A stretch of 64,000 nucleotides of DNA from Sandaracinus amylolyticus (GCF_021631985.1 NZ_CP070225.1:1984001-2048000); one strand, 5' to 3'. Numbered from the stretch's first letter, positions 36,352-46,466 are shown. A program made the numbers and translations. Notes: generated by a model from the sequence alone, not told the origin.

Positions 36352-38301
36352 TCACCTCGCGCCCCGCTCGCGCAGCTCGGGCTGGACCGGCGGCCCCGCC
36401 ATCCGCCGTCGCTCGGGGATCCACGCGTCGAGGTACCAGGGCGTGTTGATCACGACGATCTGCGGCCCACCGCGCAACAAGAGCGCCGTCTTGAGCAACG
36501 ACGCGATCGGCGTGTGGAGCAGCCACTGGTACCAGCGCGGCTCGACGAGCTGCGGGACCACCACCGCGATCTGTCGATCGGGATGGCTCGACGCGACCAT
36601 CATCACGAAGCGCACGAGCGTGCGCAGCAGCTCGCGATAGCGCGAGTGGATCACGACGAGCCGCGGCGCCGCCACGCCGAGCCGCTCGGCGGGCACGATG
36701 ACGAGGCGACGCCAGCGCGACGTGAGGTCGTCGGCATCGCGATCACCGGTGAGCACCTGCACCGCCATCACCTCGGGCGAGAAGCCGATCGCGAAGCGCA
36801 GCGCCTTCACCGTCACCGCGTCCCAGCGCCACATCGGCACCACGACGATCGGCGGCTCGCTCTTGCGGAAGTCGAGCGTCACGTCGCGCGCCGCGGTCGC
36901 CTGCGCGACGAAGTCGTAGTGCGCGCGCACGCGCTTGAAGAGCAGGATCGATCCCGCGACGAGCACCACGCTGATCCACGCGCCGTCCTCGAGCTTCGAG
37001 ATCGCGATCACGACGAGGGTCGTCGCCGTCGCGACCGCGCCGAGCGAGTTGATCGCGAGGTGCCTCCACCACGAAGGGCCGCGCACGCGCCACCAGTGCG
37101 CGACCATCGCGGCCTGCGAGGTCGTGAACGCGAGGAAGGCGCCGATCGCGAAGAGCGGGATCAGGTGATCGGTGATCCCGTCGAAGATCAGGAGCAGCGC
37201 TGCCGACGTCGTCGCGAGCGCGAGGATGCCGAACGAGTACGCGAGCCGCCGCCCGCGGTGCACGAACATCTCGGGCAGGAAGCGGTCGATCGCCATGATC
37301 CGGCACAGGCGCGGGAAGTCGGCGAAGCTCGTGTTCGCCGAGAGACACAGCACCGCGACCACGCTCCCGAGCGTCACGTAGTAGAAGGGCCCGCGCCCCA
37401 CGACCGCCGCGACCATCTGCGAGAGCACGCTCTCGTACTGCGGCGTGCCCGGCGGGGTTGCGGTGATGCCGTACGCGCGCGACAGGAACGCGACGCCGAT
37501 CAGCAGCACCACGAGGATCCCGACGATCAGCGAGAGCGTGCGCCGCGCGCCGACCGACGAGGGCTTGTGGAAGATCGGCACGCCGTTGCTCACCGCTTCG
37601 ACGCCGGTCATCGCGGTGCATCCGCTCGAGAACGCGTGCATCAGCAGCCAGAGCGTCACCAGCGACGTCGTCGCGTGGTCGGGCGCGACGTGCGGCGGAT
37701 CGACCGGCACCGGGGCGCCTCCCGCCGCGATCGTGCGCGCGACGCCGATCCCGATCACCGCGAAGAGCGTGGCGACGAACAGGTAGGTGGGGATCGAGAA
37801 CGCGGCCCCCGACGCGCGCACGCCGCGCAGGTTCACGACCGTGAGCAGCACGACGACGCCGAGGCAGAGCTCGATCGTGTAGGGGAGCAACATCGGGATC
37901 GCCGACACCAGCGCGCCGATGCCCGCCGACACCGCGACCGCGACGTTGAGCACGTAGTCGAGCGCGAGCGCCGCCGCCGCGAGTAGGGACGCGTTCGTGC
38001 CGAGGTTCTCCTTCGCGACGCTGTACGCGCCGCCACCGCTCGGATAGGCCGCGATCGTCTGGCGATACGAGACGTAGAGGATCCCGAGCAGCCCGACGAT
38101 CAGCATCGTGATCCACGGCACGTACTGCGTCGCGAGCGTGCCCAGGCCGATCAGCACCGTGAGCAGCGCCTCGGGCCCGTACGACGCCGACGCGAGCGCA
38201 TCGAGCCCGAGGATCGGCACGCCCGCGATCGGACCGACGCGCTCGCCCTCGTCCTCTTCGGTCGCGAGGCGTCGTCCGAACAGCAGGTGCACGAGCGACA
38301 T
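36352..38301 (-). CDS. APC-superfamily permease, KimA/YdaO-like
   Basis: A 649-residue polytopic membrane protein with about 12 transmembrane helices in the first 490 residues and a soluble C-terminal domain of about 150. The opening GVPILGLDALASASYGPEALL and YPSGGGAYSVAKENLG are APC-family signatures. The segment NSLGAVATATTLVVIAISKL with the LFKRVRAHYDFVAQ junction is like KimA/YdaO, a potassium importer controlled by c-di-AMP in Bacillus subtilis. An amino-acid permease is the alternative. Start ATG 38301 (MSLVHLLFGRR) is preferred; an upstream Arg-rich extension is in frame. Interesting because cdaA, the c-di-AMP synthase, is also in this window. Confidence 0.85.
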   Translation of the reverse strand: MSLVHLLFGRRLATEEDEGERVGPIAGVPILGLDALASASYGPEALLTVLIGLGTLATQYVPWITMLIVGLLGILYVSYRQTIAAYPSGGGAYSVAKENLGTNASLLAAAALALDYVLNVAVAVSAGIGALVSAIPMLLPYTIELCLGVVVLLTVVNLRGVRASGAAFSIPTYLFVATLFAVIGIGVARTIAAGGAPVPVDPPHVAPDHATTSLVTLWLLMHAFSSGCTAMTGVEAVSNGVPIFHKPSSVGARRTLSLIVGILVVLLIGVAFLSRAYGITATPPGTPQYESVLSQMVAAVVGRGPFYYVTLGSVVAVLCLSANTSFADFPRLCRIMAIDRFLPEMFVHRGRRLAYSFGILALATTSAALLLIFDGITDHLIPLFAIGAFLAFTTSQAAMVAHWWRVRGPSWWRHLAINSLGAVATATTLVVIAISKLEDGAWISVVLVAGSILLFKRVRAHYDFVAQATAARDVTLDFRKSEPPIVVVPMWRWDAVTVKALRFAIGFSPEVMAVQVLTGDRDADDLTSRWRRLVIVPAERLGVAAPRLVVIHSRYRELLRTLVRFVMMVASSHPDRQIAVVVPQLVEPRWYQWLLHTPIASLLKTALLLRGGPQIVVINTPWYLDAWIPERRRMAGPPVQPELRERGAR

Positions 38302-38442
38302 GCGCCACGTGCTCAGCAACGGACATACCGTGCGCAGGCGCGCCCGCACGCGGCCGCTCGCCGCAGCGAGCGCCACGCAGAGCCTCGCGACGCGGCGCCG
38401 TCCGTCCCGGGCGCGCAGCGCACGCGAGGCGTGCTGTCGCGA

Positions 38443-40899
38443 TCAGTCGACCAGCGGCTCGCCCGACGGGCGGTCGATGCGTCCGAACACCTGGAGCGCG
38501 AGCGGGAAGAACACGCTCGTCGACACGTACGTGAGCGCCACGCCGAGCACCGCGAGGAACGCGACCGAGCGCAGCCCCTCGTGGCGCGCCAGCGCGAGCG
38601 CGCCGAACCCGACGAGGTTCGTCATCGACGAGAGCAGGTTCGCGCTCGACGTGCGGCGCAGCACCACCGGGATCGCGTCGCGTCCTTCGGCGCGATAGCG
38701 GTGGTAGATGTGCAGCGCGTTGTCGAGGCTGATCCCTACGCAGATCGGCAGGATCCCCGCGTTCATGAAGTTCAGGTCGACGCCCGAGATCGCCATCGCG
38801 CCGCCGAGCCCCGCGAGCCCGATCATCACCGACCCGAGCACGACCGCGGCCGCGCGGAACCCGCGCAGATCGAAGAGCAACACGACGAACACGACGAGCA
38901 GCGTGCCGATCAGCAGGAAGGGCCCGTCCGCGAAGATCGTCGTGAAGATCTCCCCCGCGATCCAGTTCTCGCTGAGGATCGACACCGTGAGACCACGCCG
39001 CGCGAGCTCGTCCGAGATCGCGCGCACCTGCTCGGCCCAGCCCACGATCTCGTCGGTCTCGCGATAGGTCCGCGCGGTGCGCACCACGAGCAGCGTTCCG
39101 TCGTCGCCGATGGTCCGGAACGCACGCACGAACGACTCGGGCACGTCGTCGACGGTGAAGGGCTCGACGTGCGTGAGACGCAGCGCCTCGGCGAGCCGCT
39201 CGCGACCTCGCTCGTCGAGGCGCTCCGGCCGCACTCGCTCGAGCTGGCCTCGCAGCTCCCCCGCGAGCGCAGCGCGTGCGCGCTGTGCCTCGGCGGGCGG
39301 CACCACGTCGTCGAGCCCGCGGATCTCCGCCACGTCCCAGCGATCCGCGGGACGCGCCGCGCCGAGATCGCGCACCGCGTCCACCACCACCGCGGCCTCG
39401 CGGCGATCGCGCACCCAGATCACCGCGTTGGTGAACGTGCCCTCGAGCTGCTCGCGCACGTACTCGTCGAAGCGCGTCGTCTCGCTGTCGCCCTGCAGCA
39501 CGCGCCAGTTCCCCTCGAAGCGCACGCCGCCGGTCGCGATCACGACCAGCGATGCGATCGCGAACGCCGGCACCACCGCGAGGATCCCGCGGCGCACCGC
39601 GGGCGGCACCACGATCGCGCGCACCTCGCGCTGATCCTCGGGCGGGATCGGCGTGGGGCGCCATCGCTCCGAGATCACGTTGAGCGCGGGGAACCCGAGC
39701 AGCGTCGCGATCAGCGTGAGGATCATCCCCGCCGCCGCGATGCGCCCGAACTCGTTGAACCCCGAGAAGTCGGCGAGCGCGCTGACCAGGAACACGCTCG
39801 CGTTCGTGATGCCGATCGCCACGAGCGCACGCCCGGTCGTGCCGAGGAGTCGCTCGGTCGCTTGCTCGAGCGTGAGCCCCTCGCGCCGCATCTCGACGAA
39901 GCGATGGTGCAGATGGATGCCGTACTCGATCCCGAGGCCCGACAGGATCGAGAACAGGAACCCGCTGATGATGTTGAGGCTCCCCACCGCGACGCGCGCG
40001 AACGCGAACGTCCACACGAGCCCCACGAAGAGCGGCACCGCGAGCAGCGCGAGCGCGCGCGGCGAGCGCAGCGATCCGACGATCAAGAGCACCACCGCGA
40101 GGAACCCGATCGGCCCCGCGAGCGCGAGATCGCCCACGATGCGCTCGTGATCGTCGAGGCGCTGCTCGATGCCGCCGACCAGGCGCACCTCGAGATCGCC
40201 TCCGAACGCGCCGTCGCGCCGCACGTCGTCCTGGGCGCGCGCGACCACGGCGTGCGCCTCGCGCGCGAAGTCGAGATCGCCGCTCGCGCCCGAGAACACG
40301 ACCCACATGCAGAGCCAGCGACCGTCGCGCGTGACCGCCCACGACTGCAGCGAGGGCGCGCGGCGCGCCGCCTCTTCGAGCAGCTCGGTCGGTGACGCGA
40401 CGTCTTCTTCGGCCTCGTCCTCGTCGAGCCCGAGATCGAAGCCCGACTCGCGCATCACCTCGTCGTCGATCGCCGCCTCGGCGCGATCGATCAGCGAGCG
40501 CAGCTCCGTCTCCTCGACGAAGAGAAGCTGTCGCTGCTCGAAGAACTCGACGTCGAAGCGTGCGTCGACCGCCCGCACCAGCGGCTCGCTCGCGAGGCGC
40601 GCCGCCATCGCCTGCGCGAAGCGGCGCGCTGCCTCGGGATCCTCGTTGTCGATCGCGACGAGGACGTTCGACGTGACCTGCGCGCGATCGAGCACGTCGT
40701 GGAGCTGACGGACCGCGGGCCGATCCGCGGGCAGCAGATCGAGGAACGACGATCGAATCGACAGGCCCGACGCGAGCCAGCCCGCGGGCACCATCGATGC
40801 AAGGAGCACGAGCACGATCGCCCACGGGTGCCGGTGCGTGACGCGACCGAGCCGCGCGAGCGCTCGCTCGAGAGAAGAAGGAGTGCGCTCGCTCGACAT
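38443..40899 (-). CDS. RND/MMPL-family transporter
   Basis: An 818-residue membrane protein with the duplicated RND layout: one helix near residue 30, a large periplasmic loop, five or six helices (about 235-400), then the same again (second loop about 430-640, helices about 650-800). It resembles the MMPL/HpnN-type hydrophobic-molecule exporters (SGLSIRSSFLDLLPADRPAV; FSILSGLGIEYGIHLHHRF; LPICVGISLDNALHIYHRY). The Asp in the last helix pair fits the proton relay position. An ATG at 40929 is 10 codons upstream and possible. A paralogue lies at 47193. Likely exports lipids or similar hydrophobic compounds. Confidence 0.88.
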   Translation of the reverse strand: MSSERTPSSLERALARLGRVTHRHPWAIVLVLLASMVPAGWLASGLSIRSSFLDLLPADRPAVRQLHDVLDRAQVTSNVLVAIDNEDPEAARRFAQAMAARLASEPLVRAVDARFDVEFFEQRQLLFVEETELRSLIDRAEAAIDDEVMRESGFDLGLDEDEAEEDVASPTELLEEAARRAPSLQSWAVTRDGRWLCMWVVFSGASGDLDFAREAHAVVARAQDDVRRDGAFGGDLEVRLVGGIEQRLDDHERIVGDLALAGPIGFLAVVLLIVGSLRSPRALALLAVPLFVGLVWTFAFARVAVGSLNIISGFLFSILSGLGIEYGIHLHHRFVEMRREGLTLEQATERLLGTTGRALVAIGITNASVFLVSALADFSGFNEFGRIAAAGMILTLIATLLGFPALNVISERWRPTPIPPEDQREVRAIVVPPAVRRGILAVVPAFAIASLVVIATGGVRFEGNWRVLQGDSETTRFDEYVREQLEGTFTNAVIWVRDRREAAVVVDAVRDLGAARPADRWDVAEIRGLDDVVPPAEAQRARAALAGELRGQLERVRPERLDERGRERLAEALRLTHVEPFTVDDVPESFVRAFRTIGDDGTLLVVRTARTYRETDEIVGWAEQVRAISDELARRGLTVSILSENWIAGEIFTTIFADGPFLLIGTLLVVFVVLLFDLRGFRAAAVVLGSVMIGLAGLGGAMAISGVDLNFMNAGILPICVGISLDNALHIYHRYRAEGRDAIPVVLRRTSSANLLSSMTNLVGFGALALARHEGLRSVAFLAVLGVALTYVSTSVFFPLALQVFGRIDRPSGEPLVD

Positions 40900-41149
40900 A
40901 CCTCTGTCCGCCGGCTCTCGAGACCGCATCCGGCCCGCGATCGAGCGGCGGAGCGTGGGCTCAGGCAGGCTCTGATTTCAAGCGCGATGCGCCGGGCAGG
41001 CTCGTGGTTGACGGTTTCCACCCATCGCAGTACAAACCCGCGCTCTCCGGGGCGGCCCGTGCGCGTCCGTGCGCCCGGCGCGGCGCAGATGCCGTGGCCC
41101 TCCTGGGAAGACACGCGGCCCAACGTGGGTCTGTCGTCGAGGTGTCCGG

Positions 41150-41587
41150 GTGATCCTCTCCTTCGTACAGCTCCTCCTGTGGCTCCAGCCTGCGGCGACG
41201 GGCGCGGGGGGTGGATCCGGTGGTGGCGGCAGCGCCGGCGGCGGCTCGCAGTACTGCATGATGCAGGCGGGCATCATGGTCGCCGTGCTGCTCTTCACCT
41301 ATTTCTTCATGATCCGGCCTGAGCAGAAGCGCCGCGACGAAGCCGAGGCGCTGCTCAAGTCGCTCCGCAAGGGGATGAAGGTCCGCACCACGGGCGGCAT
41401 CCTCGGCGAGATCATCAGCATGGACGAGCACACGGTGATCCTCGGGGTCGCCGACAAGGTCCGCATCAACGTGCTCCGCTCGCACATCGCCGGCCCCGAG
41501 CCCGAGAAGCGTGAGAGCACCGAGACGAAGGACGCGAAGGCGAACGAGGACAAGGGCACGAAGAAGCCCGACGAGGCGCGCAGCTGA
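41150..41587 (+). CDS. yajC: Preprotein translocase subunit YajC
   Basis: A 145-residue YajC. GTG 41150 is preceded by GAGG at a spacing of 8. After a Gly/Ser-rich N-terminus there is one transmembrane helix (MMQAGIMVAVLLFTYFFMIRP, about 38-58), then the YajC core QKRRDEAEALLKSLRKGMKV and TTGGILGEII, and a charged Lys/Glu tail. YajC associates with SecDF-YidC in the inner membrane and aids protein export. It is first in the yajC-secD-secF block (57 bp to secD). Confidence 0.93.
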   Translation: MILSFVQLLLWLQPAATGAGGGSGGGGSAGGGSQYCMMQAGIMVAVLLFTYFFMIRPEQKRRDEAEALLKSLRKGMKVRTTGGILGEIISMDEHTVILGVADKVRINVLRSHIAGPEPEKRESTETKDAKANEDKGTKKPDEARS

Positions 41588-41644
41588 TCGGCTGCGCGTC
41601 GGCGATCGCAGCGAGGGCTCGTTTCGAGTCAGCAAGAAGGCGGC

Positions 41645-43471
41645 ATGGACAGGGGCTGGTACCTTCGTTTGGGGTTCGTCGTCACGTGTGTCGTGGCGGC
41701 TTGGCTGGCGCTCTGGCCGAGCGTGGATGCTTGGATTCCCGCGCCCGAGTGGGTGAAGAGCACGTTCACCCACCAGATCGCGCCTGGTCTCGACATCCGC
41801 GGCGGTCTCCGCCTGCAGTACGAGGTCGAGGTCGACGAGGCGGTCGCGGATCGACGTGACTTCCGCGCGCAGCAGGTGGTCGAGCGGCTCTGCCAGCAGT
41901 TCGAGATCTGCGAGGAGAACGAGCCGCCGACGCGCGAGCAGCTCGACGAGACCGCGGAGCGCGTGCGCGTGGCGACGGCGGGCGAGCAGGGCTTCCGCCT
42001 CACGTTCACGAACCCCGAGGACGTCGCGGAGCTCGATCGCGATCTGATCACCAGCTTCGGTGATCTCCGCGAGGCGCAGCGCACCGAGACGACCGTCACG
42101 CTCGAGCTGCGCGACGACAGCCTCGAGCGCCTGCGCGACACCGCGGTGGAGCAGGCGCGCGAGACGATCGGCAACCGCATCGACGAGATGGGTCTGCGCG
42201 AGGCGTCGGTCATGACGCGCGACACCGACATCATCGTCGAGCTTCCGGGCGCGAGCGAGGCGCAGTTCCAGCAGATGCGCGAGATCATCGCGCGCACTGC
42301 CCGCCTCGAGTTCAAGGTCGTCGACGACCTCGCGGACTTCGTGCAGACGCTGCAGGACCTCCCCGAGGGCATCGAGCGCGCGAGCGAGGTCGTGTCCGCG
42401 GGCGAAGAGAACCCGCAGGAGATCGTCTACTACCTCACCGCGTCGGGCGAGGGCTCGCGTGATCGCCTCCAGGCGTACGTGCTCTCGCTGCGTGACTCGG
42501 GGCAGATCCCCGAGGACCACCAGCTCGCGATCGGCCAGGCCGATCAGGGCGAGCCCGAAGAGGGCGAAGAGGTCGAGGAGGCGTGGCGCACGTACTACCT
42601 CTACGACCGCGCCGAGCTGACGGGTGACGCGATCGACGACGCCTCGGTGTCCGTCGATCCGCAGGACAACCAGCCCTACGTCTCGATCGTCTTCAACGGC
42701 GCGGGCGCGCGCGCGTTCGAGCGCCTCACCGGCGCGAACGTGAAGCGCCGCATGGCGATCGTGCTCGACGATCGCGTCGCGTCGGCCCCGGTGATCCAGC
42801 AGCGCATCGGCGGTGGCCGCGCGCAGATCACGCTCGGCGGGTTCCGCGACTACAACCAGATCCTCAACGAGGCGAACCAGCTCACGATCGTGCTGCGCGC
42901 CGGCGCGCTCCCCGCGCCGATCCGCCCCGCGAACGAGCAGCTGATCGGGCCGACGCTCGGCGCCGACTCGATCGTCCAGGGCGCGATCGGCGCCGGTCTC
43001 GGCGTGCTCCTCGTACTGCTGTTCATGGCGTTCTACTACCAGGTCGGCGGTCTGGTCGCGGACGTCGCGGTGTTCCTCAACGTCATCTTCCTGCTCGCGG
43101 TGCTCGCCGCGTTCGAGGCGACGTTGACGATGCCCGGCATCGCGGGCATCGCGCTCACGATCGGTATGGCCGTCGACGCGAACGTGCTGATCAACGAGCG
43201 CATCCGCGACGAGATGCGCCTCGGGAAATCGCCGCGGTCCGCGGTCGAGCTCGGCTACCAGCGCGCGTTCACGTCGATCTTCGACAGCCAGATCACGACG
43301 TTCATCGCGGGCGTGGTCCTCTATCAGTACGGCAGCGGCCCGATCCGTGGCTTCGCCGTGACCCTGATGATCGGCATCGTCACGTCGCTCTTCACCGGCG
43401 TGTTCTGCTCGAAGGTCGTGTTCGACTGGGTCGTTCGCGGGCTGAAGGTCCGCCGGCTTCCGGTGGGGTGA
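41645..43471 (+). CDS. secD: Protein-export membrane protein SecD
   Basis: A 608-residue SecD. One N-terminal helix (about 7-27), the D1 motif GLDIRGGLRLQYEV (about 48-61), a large periplasmic P1 domain, then five helices in the C-terminal third with the D4/D5 motifs GIAGIALTIGMAVDANVLINERIRDE and QITTFIAGVVLY. SecDF uses the proton gradient to pull exported proteins across the membrane. An AGAAGG ribosome-binding site lies before the ATG. The secF gene starts 7 bp downstream, and the run continues to recJ. Confidence 0.96.
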   Translation: MDRGWYLRLGFVVTCVVAAWLALWPSVDAWIPAPEWVKSTFTHQIAPGLDIRGGLRLQYEVEVDEAVADRRDFRAQQVVERLCQQFEICEENEPPTREQLDETAERVRVATAGEQGFRLTFTNPEDVAELDRDLITSFGDLREAQRTETTVTLELRDDSLERLRDTAVEQARETIGNRIDEMGLREASVMTRDTDIIVELPGASEAQFQQMREIIARTARLEFKVVDDLADFVQTLQDLPEGIERASEVVSAGEENPQEIVYYLTASGEGSRDRLQAYVLSLRDSGQIPEDHQLAIGQADQGEPEEGEEVEEAWRTYYLYDRAELTGDAIDDASVSVDPQDNQPYVSIVFNGAGARAFERLTGANVKRRMAIVLDDRVASAPVIQQRIGGGRAQITLGGFRDYNQILNEANQLTIVLRAGALPAPIRPANEQLIGPTLGADSIVQGAIGAGLGVLLVLLFMAFYYQVGGLVADVAVFLNVIFLLAVLAAFEATLTMPGIAGIALTIGMAVDANVLINERIRDEMRLGKSPRSAVELGYQRAFTSIFDSQITTFIAGVVLYQYGSGPIRGFAVTLMIGIVTSLFTGVFCSKVVFDWVVRGLKVRRLPVG

Positions 43472-43478
43472 CAGAGAG

Positions 43479-44657
43479 ATGGAGTTCATCAAGCCCGGTC
43501 GTGTGTTCGACTTCATGCGCTACCGCACCGCCGCGGTGGCCACGTCGTCGATCCTCGTCCTCCTCAGCGTGCTCTCGCTCTTCTGGCCGGGGCCCAACTT
43601 CGGCATCGACTTCACCGGCGGCACCGAGGTCCAGCTGCGCTTCCGCGGCGACATCTCGACCGCCGAGCTCCGCGAGACGCTCGAGGGACTCGAGTACCAG
43701 AGCCCCGACGTCATCGCGGTCCAGGGCGCGGCCAACGAGTACATCGTGCGCGTCCGCGAGGTCTCGACGCTCCCTGCGGACATCGACGAGCGCATCCGCA
43801 CCGAGCTCGGCAACACGCTCGGCGACACCGAGGTGATCGCGCTCCGCGTCTCGCCCGGTGGCGACAAGGTCTCGGTGCGCCTCGGCGCGTCGGCCGAGCC
43901 GGCGCAGATCCGCACGGCCCTCGAGGCCTCGGGCGTGAGCCTTCGCGGCGATGTCGTTCGCTTCGGCCCCGAGAGCGACTTCCGCTACGAGGCGAACCTC
44001 GTGGGCGTCGCCGACCGCCTGGTCTCGCAGCTCGAGGAGCAGCTCGGCGAGCGCGGTCCCGAGGAGCCGCTGCGCATCGAGTGGGTCGGCCCCCGCGCCG
44101 GCGAGCAGCTGCGCAACTCGGCGCTCAAGGCGCTGCTCTACGCGATCGCGTTCATCATGGTGTACGTCGCGTTCCGCTTCGATCTGCGGTTCGCGCCGGG
44201 CGGCATCATCGCCCTCATCCACGACGCGGTGATCACGGTCGGTGTGTTCGTGCTGGTGCAGCGCGAGTTCAACCTGACGACGATCGCGTCGCTGCTGACG
44301 ATCATCGGCTACTCGATCAACGACACGATCGTCATCTACGACCGCATCCGCGAGAACACGGCGCGGCACCGCGGCAAGTCGATGGCGGAGCTGATCAACA
44401 TCAGCACGTCGGAGATGCTCTCGCGCACGATCGTCACGTCGGGCGTGACGCTGCTCGCGATCGTCCCCTTCTTCATCTGGGGCACCCAGGTGATCCAGGA
44501 CATCGCGTTCGCGCTCTTCATCGGCTTCCTCGCCGGCGTCTACTCGACGATCTACATCGCGGCGCCCGTGACCGAGTGGTTCGACAAGGTCGTGTTCGCG
44601 AAGGCGCGCGAGCGCGCGCTTGCGGCGGCGCGTGGACGCGCGGCGGCGGGAACCTGA
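43479..44657 (+). CDS. secF: Protein-export membrane protein SecF
   Basis: A 392-residue SecF, partner of SecD. Visible are the N-terminal helix, FGIDFTGGTEVQLRF (F1 motif), a periplasmic domain and five helices with ALIHDAVITVGVFVLV and GYSINDTIVIYDRIREN (the conserved Asp-Thr-Ile-Val-Tyr-Asp-Arg region). The periplasmic domain appears to be slightly extended. It starts 7 bp after secD. A hairpin with a T-rich tail (44717-44743) lies about 60 bp beyond the stop and may end this operon. Confidence 0.96.
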   Translation: MEFIKPGRVFDFMRYRTAAVATSSILVLLSVLSLFWPGPNFGIDFTGGTEVQLRFRGDISTAELRETLEGLEYQSPDVIAVQGAANEYIVRVREVSTLPADIDERIRTELGNTLGDTEVIALRVSPGGDKVSVRLGASAEPAQIRTALEASGVSLRGDVVRFGPESDFRYEANLVGVADRLVSQLEEQLGERGPEEPLRIEWVGPRAGEQLRNSALKALLYAIAFIMVYVAFRFDLRFAPGGIIALIHDAVITVGVFVLVQREFNLTTIASLLTIIGYSINDTIVIYDRIRENTARHRGKSMAELINISTSEMLSRTIVTSGVTLLAIVPFFIWGTQVIQDIAFALFIGFLAGVYSTIYIAAPVTEWFDKVVFAKARERALAAARGRAAAGT

Positions 44658-44693
44658 TCCGTCCGACGCCGAACGCTGGTACAAGGCTTCTGA

Positions 44694-46466
44694 ATGGCCG
44701 CGAGGGGCGAGAGCATGGGCGAGAGCGTCGCCCTCTCTCGCCCTTCTTGCGTTCCAGCGCCTGAACCTTCGAAAAACGAAGGAAAAACCGAGTGGCGCGT
44801 GGCGGCCAACGATCCGTCGGCCGCGCAGGAGCTCGGACGCGCCCTCGGGATCTCGCCGACGATCGCCCAGGTGCTCATGCACCGCGGGCTGCAGGATCCA
44901 GCGGCTGCGCGCGAGTACCTCGAGCCGCGCCTCTCGGGCCTGACGATCCCCGACGGCATGATCGATCGCGGCGCGGCCGCGGATCGCCTGGCGCGCGCGA
45001 TCCGGGCGCGCGAGCGCATCGCGGTCTTCGGCGACTACGACGTCGACGGCACGACCAGCACCGCGATCCTGTGCGATGCGCTCGAGCAGATGGGCGGCGA
45101 CGTCGTCGCGCTCGTCGCGAGCCGCTTCGCGGGCGGCTACGGCCTCAGCGCGCCGGCGCTCGAGCGGGTGCGCGCCACCGGCGCGACGTTGCTCGTCACG
45201 TGCGACTGCGGCTCGAGCGATCACCCGCGGGTCGCGGCGGCGCGCGCTGCGGGCATCGACGTGATCGTCGTCGATCACCACCTCGTCCCCGCCGAGCCGC
45301 TGCCTGCGAACGCGTTCCTGAACCCGCACCGGCCCGACTGCGCGTTCCCCTACAAGGGCCTCTCGAGCGCGGGGCTCGCGCTCTCGCTCGCGGCCGCGGT
45401 GCGCGCGGTGCTCGGCGCGAAGCTCGACCTGCGCGAGCTGCTCGATCTCGTCGCGCTCGGCACCATCGCCGACGTCGCCCCGCTCGATGGCGACAACCGG
45501 CGTCTGGTGCGCGCGGGGCTGGTGCGCCTCGCGCAACCGACCCGGCCGGGGCTCGTCGCGCTGCGCGAGCAGGCGAGGATGCGGGCGGGTGGCTCGCTCG
45601 GCGGCATCGACGTCGCGTTCCGGCTCGCGCCCCGCCTGAACGCGGCGGGAAGGCTCGGCGATCCCGCGATCACCGTCGCGCTTCTGCGCGCGCGCTCGAT
45701 GGTCGATGCGCGCGCCCACGCGATCGCGATCGAGGCGCTCAACGACGAGCGCAAGGCGATCACGCGCCGCATCACCGAAGAAGCGGTGGCCCAGGTGCGC
45801 GAGGTCTACGCCGGGCGCCACGACGGCGGCATCGTCGTCGCGTCCGAGGGCTGGCACCGCGGCGTCGTGGGCATCGTCGCGGCGCGCCTCGTCGATCTCT
45901 TCGACGCACCGGTGCTCGCGATCGCGATCGAGGACGGCGTCGGGCACGGCAGCGGGCGCACCCCCGCAGGTTTCCCGCTCTACGACGCGATCAAGACGTG
46001 CCGCGACGAGCTGATCACGTTCGGAGGGCACCAGGCTGCCGCAGGGCTCAGCGTGCGCGCGACGCGCGTCGATGCGCTGCGGGGCGCGTTCGACGACGCG
46101 TGCCGCACGCTGCGCGCGCAGCGCGGAGACGTGGACACGTCGAAGCGCATCGACGTGGTGCTCGACGCGTCGAGCTACCCGCTCCCGCGCGCGTCGGAGC
46201 TCGCGCTGCTCGAGCCCCTCGGCGCGTCGAACCACGAGCCGGTCGTCGCGGTGCACGGCGCGCGCGTCGAGGACGCCCAGCCCGTGGGCGATGGGCACCT
46301 GAAGATGGTCGTGCGCTTCGGCGGCACGAAGCTGCGCTGCTTCGGCTGGGAGATGGGCGCGTCGCTCGAGCGCATCGGCCGCCAGGTCGACGTCGTGGGC
46401 ACGCTGCGCCCCGACGACTGGACCGGCGGCGAGGCCGTCGAGCTCCGCCTCACCGCCGTTCTCTGA
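44694..46466 (+). CDS. recJ: Single-stranded-DNA-specific exonuclease RecJ
   Basis: A 590-residue RecJ (DHH/DHHA1 family), a 5'-3' single-strand exonuclease in recombination and mismatch repair. Visible are the phosphoesterase motifs GDYDVDGTTST, TCDCGSSDH, VVDHHLV, ALGTIADVAPL and the DHHA1 segment GHGSGRTPAGFPLYDAI. The OB-fold lies at the C-terminus. The start is uncertain: ATG 44694 and 44715 both have a plausible ribosome-binding site, but the first 35 residues do not look like RecJ, and a terminator-like hairpin lies inside this region. Homology begins at EWRVAAND, so GTG 44799 is a serious alternative. Confidence 0.94.
   Translation: MAARGESMGESVALSRPSCVPAPEPSKNEGKTEWRVAANDPSAAQELGRALGISPTIAQVLMHRGLQDPAAAREYLEPRLSGLTIPDGMIDRGAAADRLARAIRARERIAVFGDYDVDGTTSTAILCDALEQMGGDVVALVASRFAGGYGLSAPALERVRATGATLLVTCDCGSSDHPRVAAARAAGIDVIVVDHHLVPAEPLPANAFLNPHRPDCAFPYKGLSSAGLALSLAAAVRAVLGAKLDLRELLDLVALGTIADVAPLDGDNRRLVRAGLVRLAQPTRPGLVALREQARMRAGGSLGGIDVAFRLAPRLNAAGRLGDPAITVALLRARSMVDARAHAIAIEALNDERKAITRRITEEAVAQVREVYAGRHDGGIVVASEGWHRGVVGIVAARLVDLFDAPVLAIAIEDGVGHGSGRTPAGFPLYDAIKTCRDELITFGGHQAAAGLSVRATRVDALRGAFDDACRTLRAQRGDVDTSKRIDVVLDASSYPLPRASELALLEPLGASNHEPVVAVHGARVEDAQPVGDGHLKMVVRFGGTKLRCFGWEMGASLERIGRQVDVVGTLRPDDWTGGEAVELRLTAVL
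44717..44743 (+). terminator. Terminator-like hairpin downstream of secF
   Basis: GGGCGAGAG (44717-44725), a 9-nt loop and CTCTCGCCC (44735-44743), then TTCTTGCGTT. It sits 59 bp after the secF stop but inside the longest recJ reading. If it works, recJ must start downstream or be attenuated. Confidence 0.5.
44766..44782. other. Hairpin CCTTCG-AAAAA-CGAAGG at recJ 5' end
   Basis: A perfect 6-bp stem with an A5 loop, followed by another A-run (44783-44787). It is unusually AT-rich for this genome. In the minus-strand sense it would precede a T-run, so it may act on antisense transcription. Confidence 0.45.
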
